NCBI GenBank assembly: GCA_017428805.1
Contig: JAFRQC010000089.1
Location: 1 to 33,894 of the forward strand
DNA from: Prevotella sp.
Lineage (GTDB): Bacteria > Bacteroidota > Bacteroidia > Bacteroidales > Bacteroidaceae
DNA length: 33,894 nucleotides
Direction: 5' to 3'
Shown here: positions 24,393 through 31,399 of the stretch, one piece after another
How the letters are laid out: every line of letters starts with the position of its first letter
How positions within the stretch are numbered: the stretch's first letter is position 1
Notes under the pieces: model-generated
What the model saw: only the letters and a program-made list of their open reading frames with translations
The model's database searches: none
What the model was told of the DNA's origin: nothing
Program-made: the position numbers and the translations under genes

Positions 24393-26849
24393 ATGACTTA
24401 CAAAAACATGCTTCTCATGGCCGGTTGCGCTCTCTTTTCAGTAGCAGTACAGGCTCAAGTGACTATCGATATCGACACCCGGCTGCGTGGGCCGAAGGTG
24501 AGTCCTATGCTTTATGGCATCTTCTATGAAGACATCAACCATGCTGCTGACGGTGGTATCTATGCAGAGCTTATACGCAACCGCTCGTTTGAGGACGGAC
24601 CACGCTATGGTGCTCCCGCTGACATGCAGGGATGGTCAACATACGCTGCCGCCCCGTCTCAACTCACGGCAAGGCTCATACTACCCACGAAAAAGACGCC
24701 GCTGCTGAACAGTGTGCAGCACAATGCGCTGGAACTCGACATCAAGGCTTCGGCTGTTATGCCTGTCTGTATGGTGAACGAGGGCTATTGGGGCATCAAT
24801 GCCGTGCAAGGGCGTAGCTATCATCTGTCGTTCTGGGCAAAGACTCTGAAATACCAAGGCACCGTGAAGGCTACGCTCTGCTCGAAGGACGGCTCACAAA
24901 TCTATGCCGAGACGGTGGTCAATTCATTTCCTAATAGCGCCAAAGGCTGGACGAAGTATGAAGCCACCCTTACCGCCAACGAAAACGATGCTCAGGCGCA
25001 GTTTGCATTGGTGTTCGATGGTGTAGGAAAGGTGCAGATAGACATGGTAAGTCTTTTCCCACCCACCTTCAAGAACCGTGAGAACGGCATGCGTCCCGAT
25101 CTTGCCAACATGCTTTGGCAGATGCACCCGAAGTTCATGCGCTTCCCTGGAGGCTGTTTCGTGGAGGGGCAGGAGAGTCCTGACAACGCTTTCCGCTGGG
25201 AGCGTACCATCGGTCCGATAGAGGAACGTGAAGGACACTGGAATGTGAATTGGGGCTATCGCACTACCGACGGACTGGGCTTTCATGAATACTTGCAGTT
25301 GGCAGAAGACTTGGGTGCCAAGCCACTCTATGTTGTGAATGTCGGAATATGGCATGGTGGTATGGCGCCTTACGACAGCATCCAGCCGTGGATTGACGAG
25401 TGTATGAATGCCTTGGAATATGCTAATGGCCCCGTCACATCGAAGTATGGTGCCATGCGTGCCAAGAACGGACACCCGGAACCTTTCGGGATTGAATATC
25501 TGGAAGTGGGCAATGAGAACAACCAGCCTGACCCTCGTCAGCAGAGCGACCACTACTACGAGCGCTATGAGCAGTTCTACAAAGCCATCCGGGCCAAGTA
25601 TCCTGAGATGAAAATCATCGGCAACGTGGTGGCATGGGGCGATGACAATCCAAAGTGGAACAGCAAGCTGCCCGTTGACTTGTTAGACGAACACTACTAT
25701 CGCTCACCCGACTGGTTTGCATCATGCTTTCATAAGTATGACAGCTACGACCGCCGGGGACCTAAGGTCTATGTGGGCGAATATGCCGTGACCAATGGCT
25801 ACGGCGACCTGGGTAACATGAACGCCGCCCTGGGTGAGGCAGTCTATATGATGGGAATGGAGAACAACTCTGATGTGGTAGAGCTGGCCTCGTATGCACC
25901 TATCTTCGTCAACGAGAACGATGCTCGCTGGCGTCCTGATATGATACGTTTCAACAGCAGCCGCGTCATGGGCACCCCCAGCTACTATGTGCAGCAACTT
26001 ATGCCACAATATCTGGGTACACAGGTGGTGAAGGTAGTGCAGGCCGACCCCTACAAGGGCAAGGTGCGCAAACCGCTGACGCCGAAGCAGAGCCGTGTGG
26101 GATATGCCACATGGGGAACGAAGGCCTCATTTACTCACATGGATCCGCTGCCCAAGAGTGGACAGCCGGAATACATCAAGGGGCAATGGAACGTTAATGC
26201 TGAAGGTATCCTCTCGCAGACCGGCAATCGTGAACAGTGTCTGGCCTTGTGCAAGAGCGTCATCGACAACGATCATTACACCGTGAAATGCCGGGCACGT
26301 AAAGACAGCGGTGCTGAAGGCTTCATCATCGTATTCAACTATGTAGATGACAAGAATTACTGCTGGGTGAACTTCGGTGGATGGACTAACTCGCAGCATG
26401 CCATCGAGCAGATCAGCAATGGAGGAAAGTTGCTGGCCGACAGCAAGCGGGGACGTGTGGAACCTGGGCGCTGGTACGATGTCACCCTGCAGGTAGCGGG
26501 CGACAGCGTGAAGGCGTGGCTCGACAACGAGCTGGTCTTTGACACAGTGCTGAAGCACGACGACACGAAAGGCGTTTTCTCATCTGCCACTATCGACGAT
26601 ACTAACGGAGAACTGATTGTGAAAGTCGCCAATACAAGCGATGCAGCAACTACCGCCCAACTCAGGCTGAAAAACTTTAAGCCGACATGTGCGAGTGTAG
26701 TTCGTCTGGCAGCCAACGACGGTATGGAAGAGAACACACTCAATACGCCTACCACCATCCATCCTGTGGAGCAACTGCTCTCGCCCGAGAATGGCAGTGT
26801 CCTGCTGGATGTGCCTCCTTACTCGCTGAATATCGTCAGGATAAAGTGA
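24393..26849 (+). CDS. Secreted GH51 alpha-L-arabinofuranosidase with an inserted lectin-like domain
   Basis: Releases terminal alpha-L-arabinofuranose from arabinan or arabinoxylan oligosaccharides, in the periplasm or outside the cell. The 818-residue protein has a signal peptide (MTYKNMLLMAGCALFSVAVQA), an N-terminal carbohydrate-binding-like region (about 60-220), and the GH51 barrel with MRFPGGCFVEG, acid/base Glu375 in EYLEVGNENN and nucleophile Glu463 in VYVGEYAVT. A domain of about 160 residues (about 585-745; GFIIVFNYVDDKNYCWVNFGG and GRWYDVTLQVAGDSVKAWLDNE) resembles a concanavalin/LamG-like fold and interrupts the C-terminal GH51 beta domain, which resumes at IDDTNGELIVKVANTSD. It links functionally to the arabinose operon 16 kb away. 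A terminator follows. Confidence 0.93.
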   Translation: MTYKNMLLMAGCALFSVAVQAQVTIDIDTRLRGPKVSPMLYGIFYEDINHAADGGIYAELIRNRSFEDGPRYGAPADMQGWSTYAAAPSQLTARLILPTKKTPLLNSVQHNALELDIKASAVMPVCMVNEGYWGINAVQGRSYHLSFWAKTLKYQGTVKATLCSKDGSQIYAETVVNSFPNSAKGWTKYEATLTANENDAQAQFALVFDGVGKVQIDMVSLFPPTFKNRENGMRPDLANMLWQMHPKFMRFPGGCFVEGQESPDNAFRWERTIGPIEEREGHWNVNWGYRTTDGLGFHEYLQLAEDLGAKPLYVVNVGIWHGGMAPYDSIQPWIDECMNALEYANGPVTSKYGAMRAKNGHPEPFGIEYLEVGNENNQPDPRQQSDHYYERYEQFYKAIRAKYPEMKIIGNVVAWGDDNPKWNSKLPVDLLDEHYYRSPDWFASCFHKYDSYDRRGPKVYVGEYAVTNGYGDLGNMNAALGEAVYMMGMENNSDVVELASYAPIFVNENDARWRPDMIRFNSSRVMGTPSYYVQQLMPQYLGTQVVKVVQADPYKGKVRKPLTPKQSRVGYATWGTKASFTHMDPLPKSGQPEYIKGQWNVNAEGILSQTGNREQCLALCKSVIDNDHYTVKCRARKDSGAEGFIIVFNYVDDKNYCWVNFGGWTNSQHAIEQISNGGKLLADSKRGRVEPGRWYDVTLQVAGDSVKAWLDNELVFDTVLKHDDTKGVFSSATIDDTNGELIVKVANTSDAATTAQLRLKNFKPTCASVVRLAANDGMEENTLNTPTTIHPVEQLLSPENGSVLLDVPPYSLNIVRIK

Positions 26850-26880
26850 GCTCCGCATGTATGAGATGGGACTGTCCTCG

Positions 26881-26903
26881 GAGTTTAGTCACTTCGACTC
26901 ACC
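26881..26903 (+). repeat. Direct repeat copy 2: relic of the tRNA-Pro 3' end
   Basis: Matches 24102-24124 at 19 of 23 positions. It is not part of a full tRNA: no anticodon arm or acceptor 5' strand is seen upstream. The next feature is a strong terminator (26910-26955), the same order as at the real tRNA. Confidence 0.6.
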
Positions 26904-26909
26904 ATAGCA

Positions 26910-26955
26910 GATCCCAGTTGGTTCGATAACGAACCAGCGGGGATCATTTTTTTTT
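26910..26955 (+). terminator. Terminator downstream of the GH51 gene
   Basis: GATCCC (26910-26915) pairs with GGGATC (26940-26945), with an inner perfect 7-bp stem TGGTTCG/CGAACCA (26919-26925 with 26930-26936), followed by nine or more T. Confidence 0.9.
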
Positions 26956-27256
26956 GATGTACGCCCAGCGTAGATATGATTGCGTAAATCTGTAAAATAT
27001 ATTCAAATTTCAAAAATTTTCTTGAGACACCCTTAGAACGTCCTGAGATGGGGGGTGTGGGAATACTCGCTGTAATCCTTGCATTCGCCATTTCACCCTT
27101 GTCGTGCTGGCGGAAGTCGCGACAATTAGCCTCTACGAGATATCGCCTGAAGCAGAAGATCGTCGAGGCTTTTATGTTCATTCCTTGATGTTTGGCAGGA
27201 AATAGGCAGTGATGCCAAGCAGTGGCAAAAATATCTGCATATTGTCTGCAAAGTTA
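26956..27256 (-). other. Unassigned stretch with two tiny overlapping minus-strand ORFs, possibly a gene remnant
   Basis: No recognised gene. On the minus strand a -7-like box TAACTTTG (rc of 27249-27256) precedes an ATG at 27240 that opens a 20-codon hydrophobic frame ending at 27178. Its TGA overlaps an ATG at 27181 that opens a 98-codon frame running left (to 26885) through the GH51 terminator. The first 40 codons of the second frame look protein-like (Cys- and Arg-rich, then MANARITASIPTPP) and the rest degrades into the terminator. There is no -33 box. A decayed mobile-element gene or a small-peptide pair are both possible. Confidence 0.3.
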
Positions 27257-27296
27257 CGAAATAGAAATGAAAAAAGATGCATTATTTCAGATTCTT

Positions 27297-27328
27297 CTTG
27301 TTTTTCTTGCAATTTTTTCCTAATTTTG
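27297..27328 (+). promoter_or_regulatory. Promoter for the lipoprotein gene
   Basis: TAATTTTG (27321-27328) followed by CA matches TAnnTTTG, with CTTG at 27297-27300 exactly 20 bp upstream (one base from TTTG). Confidence 0.65.
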
Positions 27329-27358
27329 CAGCGGCATAGAACTATAAACCAAAATGTT

Positions 27359-28186
27359 ATGAGAAGAAGTGTTTTGATGATTTCCGCGTTGATGATGCTT
27401 ATGGCCTGCGGAGGCAAGAAGGCGCAGACGGAAAGTACAGATGCAACTGCTGATATAGACTCGACGGCCATATTAGCACAGGAAGAAATGACCAGCCTTA
27501 TCAGGGAGCTGTATGCCGCAGAGGCTAAGAACGAAGGAGGTGTTGACCAGCTTTACGCCTGTCATACATGGCGGAAGATGGCGGCTGCTGTTGAAGAGAA
27601 GGACTCACATGTGGCCGAAATCGGTTTCTTCAATGAGAACTATTGGACGCAGATGCAGGACAGCAACCCCTCAGATTTGGAGGCTCGCGACATCAAGTTT
27701 GAGCAGCTGGACGTAGAGAAGGGTAGCGCTACGGTCATCTTCCTCCTTCATAGTTCTGTTCAGGACGTCCGTCAGAAGTTCGAGTTCTGCCACGAGGATG
27801 GCAACTGGCGCGTACACAACATCATCAGGTACTTCCAGGATGCTGACGGTAAAGAGGAGGAATCCAACTTGATGGAAGGTATGCGTAACTATCTTGACGA
27901 GCCGCTGGAGGAAGAAACGAAGGAGCTGACCTTCGCCAATATGGCCGGAATCTACGATGACGAGAAACAGGAGAGCCGCTTCTGTCTGAACGAAGACGGC
28001 ACGGCTACATGGGGCATGATAGGCAGCCTAAACTATACGGAGTACACCTACACCATCAATGGCAATACTATCTGCCTGAAACCAAAGGGTGTGGAATCAG
28101 AGGATGACTGCTATGATTATGACGAGGACACCCGTACGCTGAAGAACGAACAGGGTGCTGTCTATTATCGTCAGGTTGCCGAATGA
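27359..28186 (+). CDS. Lipoprotein of unknown function
   Basis: A 275-residue lipoprotein with signal MRRSVLMISALMMLMAC (Cys17), followed by a Thr/Asp/Ser-rich linker and two compact regions: residues about 40-180 (an alpha+beta region ending in VRQKFEFCHEDGNWRVHNIIRYF, reminiscent of DUF3828/NTF2-like lipoproteins) and about 185-275 (a small beta-barrel-like repeat with DGTATWGMIGSLNYTEYTYTING). The longer frame from 27209 is rejected because the lipobox only makes sense from 27359 and the promoter (27321) lies inside the extension. An ATG-TTA-TGA minimal ORF (27354-27362) overlaps the start. Probably periplasmic. Function unknown. Confidence 0.75.
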   Translation: MRRSVLMISALMMLMACGGKKAQTESTDATADIDSTAILAQEEMTSLIRELYAAEAKNEGGVDQLYACHTWRKMAAAVEEKDSHVAEIGFFNENYWTQMQDSNPSDLEARDIKFEQLDVEKGSATVIFLLHSSVQDVRQKFEFCHEDGNWRVHNIIRYFQDADGKEEESNLMEGMRNYLDEPLEEETKELTFANMAGIYDDEKQESRFCLNEDGTATWGMIGSLNYTEYTYTINGNTICLKPKGVESEDDCYDYDEDTRTLKNEQGAVYYRQVAE

Positions 28187-28230
28187 TAAATGAAGCCTAT
28201 ATTACGATATGACCACGAAGTCGTATATCA

Positions 28231-29181
28231 ATGACTATTAGCGGGAGAATGAAACATAAGGGAATCATCTGCGGCATATTGGCTGCTGTCTGTTATGGCA
28301 CAAATCCATTCGGAGCCTTACCGCTTTATGAGGAAGGCGTAAACACTGCGTCCGTTCTCTTTTATCGTTTCTTCATGGCAGTGCTTATGCTGGCCATCAT
28401 GCTGATAGTTCAACATAAAACATTCGGTGTCTCAAAGGGTGAGCTGAAGGTTCTTGGCTCCCTCGGAATGCTTTTTGCAGCATCCAGTATCACGTATTAT
28501 CAGAGTTTTCATTTCATGGATGCCGGCATCGCCTCAACCATCCTGTTCGTCTATCCTGTGATGGTGGCTGTCATCATGGCCTCGTTTTTCAAAGAGAAGG
28601 TCACGGCTTCAACCATTACATCCATCATCCTTGCTTTAGTTGGTATCGGCCTGTTATATAGGGGCGATGCAGGCATCTCGCTCAGCACGATTGGCGTACT
28701 ACTGGTGATGGTGTCCTCACTTACTTACGCTGTTTATATCGTGATAGTCAACCAGTCGAGCATACGCATGTCATCTTTGAAACTCACGTTCTATGTGTTG
28801 TTGATTTGTATGTTGTGCCTGCTGGCGTATTCATTTACTTCGCCCGACTTGCATCTGATGTTGCCGCCCTCGCCCCGTGCCTGGTTCTTTGCCTGTTGGC
28901 TTGGGCTGGTGCCAACGGTTCTTTCGCTGGTATTCATGACCATAGCCGTTCATGAGGTTGGAGCCACGCCAACGGCTATCATGGGAGCTTTGGAACCATT
29001 GACGGCAGTAGCCATCGGCGTGATGGTGTTCGACGAATCACTCACCTTCAGACTTGCCGTTGGAATCGTGCTTATCCTTTCTTCTGTTTTGCTGATAGTG
29101 ATGGGTAAGAGTTTCCATCTGCGTACTATCACACATACACTAACAAAACTCGTCAGGAAAACCTGGCGTTGGAAATCATAG
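28231..29181 (+). CDS. EamA/DMT-superfamily permease
   Basis: Inner-membrane drug/metabolite transporter-type permease with ten predicted membrane segments and two EamA repeats. Landmarks are YGTNPFGALPLYEEG in the first helix region, SVLFYRFFMAVLMLAI, ASSITYYQSFHFMDAGIASTILFVYPV (repeat 1) and VHEVGATPTAIMGALEPLTAVAIGVMVFDES (repeat 2). The length of 316 residues is normal. A second in-frame ATG at 28249 (MKHKGIICGI) gives the N-terminus more usual in this family and may be the true start. Substrate cannot be read from sequence; amino-acid or metabolite export is common in the family. It follows a lipoprotein gene by 44 bp and may share its transcript. Confidence 0.88.
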   Translation: MTISGRMKHKGIICGILAAVCYGTNPFGALPLYEEGVNTASVLFYRFFMAVLMLAIMLIVQHKTFGVSKGELKVLGSLGMLFAASSITYYQSFHFMDAGIASTILFVYPVMVAVIMASFFKEKVTASTITSIILALVGIGLLYRGDAGISLSTIGVLLVMVSSLTYAVYIVIVNQSSIRMSSLKLTFYVLLICMLCLLAYSFTSPDLHLMLPPSPRAWFFACWLGLVPTVLSLVFMTIAVHEVGATPTAIMGALEPLTAVAIGVMVFDESLTFRLAVGIVLILSSVLLIVMGKSFHLRTITHTLTKLVRKTWRWKS

Positions 29182-29300
29182 TAGGGAACAAAGTTCGTGT
29201 TTTACATGTAAAAGGGTAATCGACTTGTCGCTTGCTACTAAAAGGACGCAAGAACTCCCGTTTCTGAGAGCCAATAATATAAGTTTCCTCATTATAACAA

Positions 29301-29576
29301 TTACCATCTTGGTGGCAATACGATATTCTCCACGTTGTGAGCCTTCTCGAACAGCGGAGAAATTTCATCATCAGTAAATCCGGCGATGCCGCAACCGATG
29401 CGAGTAACGAGGAAGGTGAGGGTAGGGTGCTCCTTGGCGAACTGGATAAACTCGTCCACATACGGACGGATGGTTTCTACGCCGCCCTGCATTCCCTTCA
29501 GGTTGCTGCCGAAGACAAAGATTTCGTTCGGCTGCAGTTCTGTGATAAACTCTGGTGTTGTTCTCTTCTGTTCCAT
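29301..29576 (-). pseudogene. Macro-like phage-related protein (A1S_2505 type) with an internal in-frame deletion
   Basis: The 91-residue frame reads TTPEFITELQPNEIFVFGSNLKG and then jumps to MQGGVETIRPYVDEFIQFAKEHPTLTFLVTRIGCGIAGF. In full-length relatives as I recall them (about 125-130 residues) these two parts are separated by roughly 35-40 residues (HGGGAA..FGA..G.G.GLQGQSYAIPT). That missing part holds the Gly-rich nucleotide-binding loop, so the product is probably inactive. The reading frame is kept, so a short stable remnant cannot be excluded. A perfect promoter lies at 29759-29790, giving an unusually long leader of about 175 bases. It looks like an eroded accessory gene. Confidence 0.65.
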
Positions 29577-29758
29577 ATTTTTTTCTCTGATATACTATAG
29601 TCTGTGTCATACACTCAATACCACTTATATCTGCGAGCCTAATGACTACTCCTTTAATTATCAATCACTTACAGACAAGCAAAACTTTAATAGGTAACGG
29701 TTTAGAAGCTTCCTGTCTGCGTCGTTCTGCTTTGTTTCAATATGTCAAATATCTGATG
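29577..29758 (-). other. Long leader of the macro-like gene, or candidate small RNA
   Basis: Between the perfect promoter (29759-29790) and the ATG at 29576 lies a stretch of about 175 transcribed bases with no credible coding frame; all three minus frames have early stops. It is much longer than other leaders in the window (10-40 bases). It may be a leader RNA, a small RNA, or the 5' remains of another eroded gene. Confidence 0.35.
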
Positions 29759-29790
29759 CAAAGGTAATCATTTTCCTCGAAATCACCAAA
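29759..29790 (-). promoter_or_regulatory. Perfect promoter facing the macro-like gene
   Basis: TTTG (rc of 29787-29790), 20 bp, then TACCTTTG (rc of 29759-29766), followed by CA. It is the same TTTG-N20-TACCTTTG arrangement seen before the ABC-F and tRNA-Cys genes. Confidence 0.85.
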
Positions 29791-29824
29791 TAATTCTTCA
29801 GTATTCTCATACAATGACATCTTA

Positions 29825-29870
29825 CAAAACTGCTGTCCCACCTTATTATATTTATGGGACAGATGTTTTG
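29825..29870. repeat. 16-base inverted repeat (hairpin 1) between the macro-like and Xre genes
   Basis: CAAAAC-TG-CTGTCCCA (29825-29840) pairs with TGGGACAG-AT-GTTTTG (29855-29870) at 14 of 16 positions, with one 2x2 internal loop and a 14-base loop. No gene reads into it from the left on the plus strand. It could be a terminator-like element, an operator or an end of a mobile element. Confidence 0.6.
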
Positions 29871-29881
29871 ACCGCTATCAA

Positions 29882-29926
29882 TCGTGCCAATGTTAACGTG
29901 TCGTCAGACCGGCATCTTTGGCACGA
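29882..29926. repeat. 9-base perfect inverted repeat (hairpin 2)
   Basis: TCGTGCCAA (29882-29890) and TTGGCACGA (29918-29926) with a 27-base loop. It is only 11 bp from hairpin 1 and upstream of the Xre gene promoter. Confidence 0.5.
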
Positions 29927-30069
29927 CATATAATCGAAGTCAATGATATGAGTTGCTAATGTCATACGGAAAGAAGTATTATGGAGGCCAAAAGTGAGGA
30001 AAAAGCAATAGAATTGAAATTTTTCGTCAGATTTTTCGCTTTTTCACACGATTATTAGATTATTCTTTG

Positions 30070-30077
30070 TATCTTTG
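30070..30077 (+). promoter_or_regulatory. -7 box for the Xre-HNH-methyltransferase cassette
   Basis: TATCTTTG followed by C is an exact TAnnTTTG match, 29 bp before the start codon of the Xre gene. No TTTG at -33; the region is T-rich. Confidence 0.6.
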
Positions 30078-30106
30078 CCTCAATTATTTACCAACTAATT
30101 GTCAAG

Positions 30107-30322
30107 ATGGATAAAGACATTAACCGGATCAAAGTGGTTTTGGCCGAGAAGAAGCGGACCAACAAATGGCTGGCTGAGCAGTTGGGGAAGGATCCTGCAA
30201 CTGTTTCCAAGTGGTGTACCAACGCTTGTCAGCCTCCGATGGAAACGTATATAAAGATTGCGAAACTGCTGGATGTGGAGATAGACGAGTTGTTGAACAA
30301 AAAGTTTGTTATGTCAATATAA
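30107..30322 (+). CDS. Xre-family helix-turn-helix regulator
   Basis: A 71-residue DNA-binding protein with one HTH_3 (Cro/C1) domain. The recognition region is NKWLAEQLGKDPATVSKWCTNACQPPMETYIKIAKLLDVEIDELL (about 20-64). It is the first gene of the plus-strand cassette and its stop codon is one base from the start of the HNH gene, so the two are tightly coupled. Small Xre proteins in this position commonly control restriction-modification or other defence genes, here by binding near 29825-30077. That role is inference from arrangement. Confidence 0.9.
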   Translation: MDKDINRIKVVLAEKKRTNKWLAEQLGKDPATVSKWCTNACQPPMETYIKIAKLLDVEIDELLNKKFVMSI

Positions 30323-30323
30323 A

Positions 30324-31394
30324 ATGCAGATACCACAATCCGACATATTGACCACGAACCGGCTTGGGAAGATTTTCTCAAATACGGTGGCGACATACAA
30401 ATTCTTTTGGTTTGTGTCGATTATGCAAATACATGCGAAATCGGACAACCCGAAAATCAGCGTGTGGGATATTGTCATCAGAATGGTTGCTAATGCTTGG
30501 TATCCTATTCACTATTTCCGTTTGTCTTTTGGCAAGAGTGATTCGCTGTTTGATATTGTGATGGAATTACAGCACATTACTCAGATTCCCATTGATGCCA
30601 ATTCTCAGACGATTATTGACGGTTTGCAAAGCAGATTGGAAGACAAACAAATAAAGCGGCTATTAAACACGCTTACGTTGAACGTTCCCTATCGTTTTCT
30701 GCGTCCTTGGATTGACACCTCTGATGACAAGGAGATGGTCAGACGCTCTCAGACATTGGAGAATGGAAGTCTATACGCTCTGTACAAGAATGACTCGGAC
30801 TTCTATATTGTTCTAAACGAGGCATGGGATGCTTATCTGCATACGCACTACAACATTCTGGTAGATTTTGCCTATTGGAATCTGACATTGTTTCTGCAAA
30901 CAAGGAATCCCAATGTGCCAGCCATCCCCAATAAACTGATACGCCCTGAAGTTAGGAATTCACTGACAAAGCAGCATAACTATTGGGATATGGTGATGAC
31001 GATAGGAGGCCCTATTCATTGTATCTATACAGATAAGTTGCTGCATCCCAAAGATTATGACCTTGACCACTTTATTCCGTGGAGTTTCGTGTGTCACGAT
31101 CTGCTATGGAATTTGATACCATCGGATGGCAGCATCAATTCATCTAAAAGCGACAAGTTGCCAGAATTGGACTATTATCTGCCAAAACTCGCAGCTTTGC
31201 AGCATTATTCCTTGCGAGTCTTAATCAATGCCGATAGGGAGCCGAAAGTAATGGAGGACTTTGTCTCTCTTGGTTACTCTGCAAAAGATTTGGCTGCAAT
31301 GAGTGAGGAGAAGTTTCGTGAAATCTACGAAAGAACGTTTAACCCCATCAATCAGATAGCCCTCAATATGGGCTTCGAGACTTGGAAATACTAA
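30324..31394 (+). CDS. HNH-type endonuclease
   Basis: A 356-residue protein with an alpha-rich N-terminal region (1-225) of no recognised family and an HNH nuclease motif at 245-280: YDLDHFIPWSF (Asp248-His249), LWNLIP (Asn263) and NSSKSDKLP (Asn272, Lys275). The CxxC zinc knuckles often found around such motifs are absent (CIYTDKLL instead of a CxxC, no Cys before NSSKS), as in a subset of HNH proteins. The longer frame starting at 30306 overlaps the Xre gene; the ATG at 30324, one base past the Xre stop, is the better start. The gene is followed after 5 bp by a methyltransferase-HIT fusion. Likely a nucleic-acid-cutting effector of a defence system; target unknown. Confidence 0.8.
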   Translation: MQIPQSDILTTNRLGKIFSNTVATYKFFWFVSIMQIHAKSDNPKISVWDIVIRMVANAWYPIHYFRLSFGKSDSLFDIVMELQHITQIPIDANSQTIIDGLQSRLEDKQIKRLLNTLTLNVPYRFLRPWIDTSDDKEMVRRSQTLENGSLYALYKNDSDFYIVLNEAWDAYLHTHYNILVDFAYWNLTLFLQTRNPNVPAIPNKLIRPEVRNSLTKQHNYWDMVMTIGGPIHCIYTDKLLHPKDYDLDHFIPWSFVCHDLLWNLIPSDGSINSSKSDKLPELDYYLPKLAALQHYSLRVLINADREPKVMEDFVSLGYSAKDLAAMSEEKFREIYERTFNPINQIALNMGFETWKY

Positions 31395-31399
31395 AGGCT

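Noticed and set aside
27209..27358. N-terminal extension of the lipoprotein gene
   Set aside because: It would contain the promoter and bury the lipoprotein signal; the ATG at 27359 is preferred.
29371..29664. 97-codon minus-strand frame across the start of the macro-like gene
   Set aside because: Different frame from the recognisable protein, Arg-rich shadow composition, no motif.
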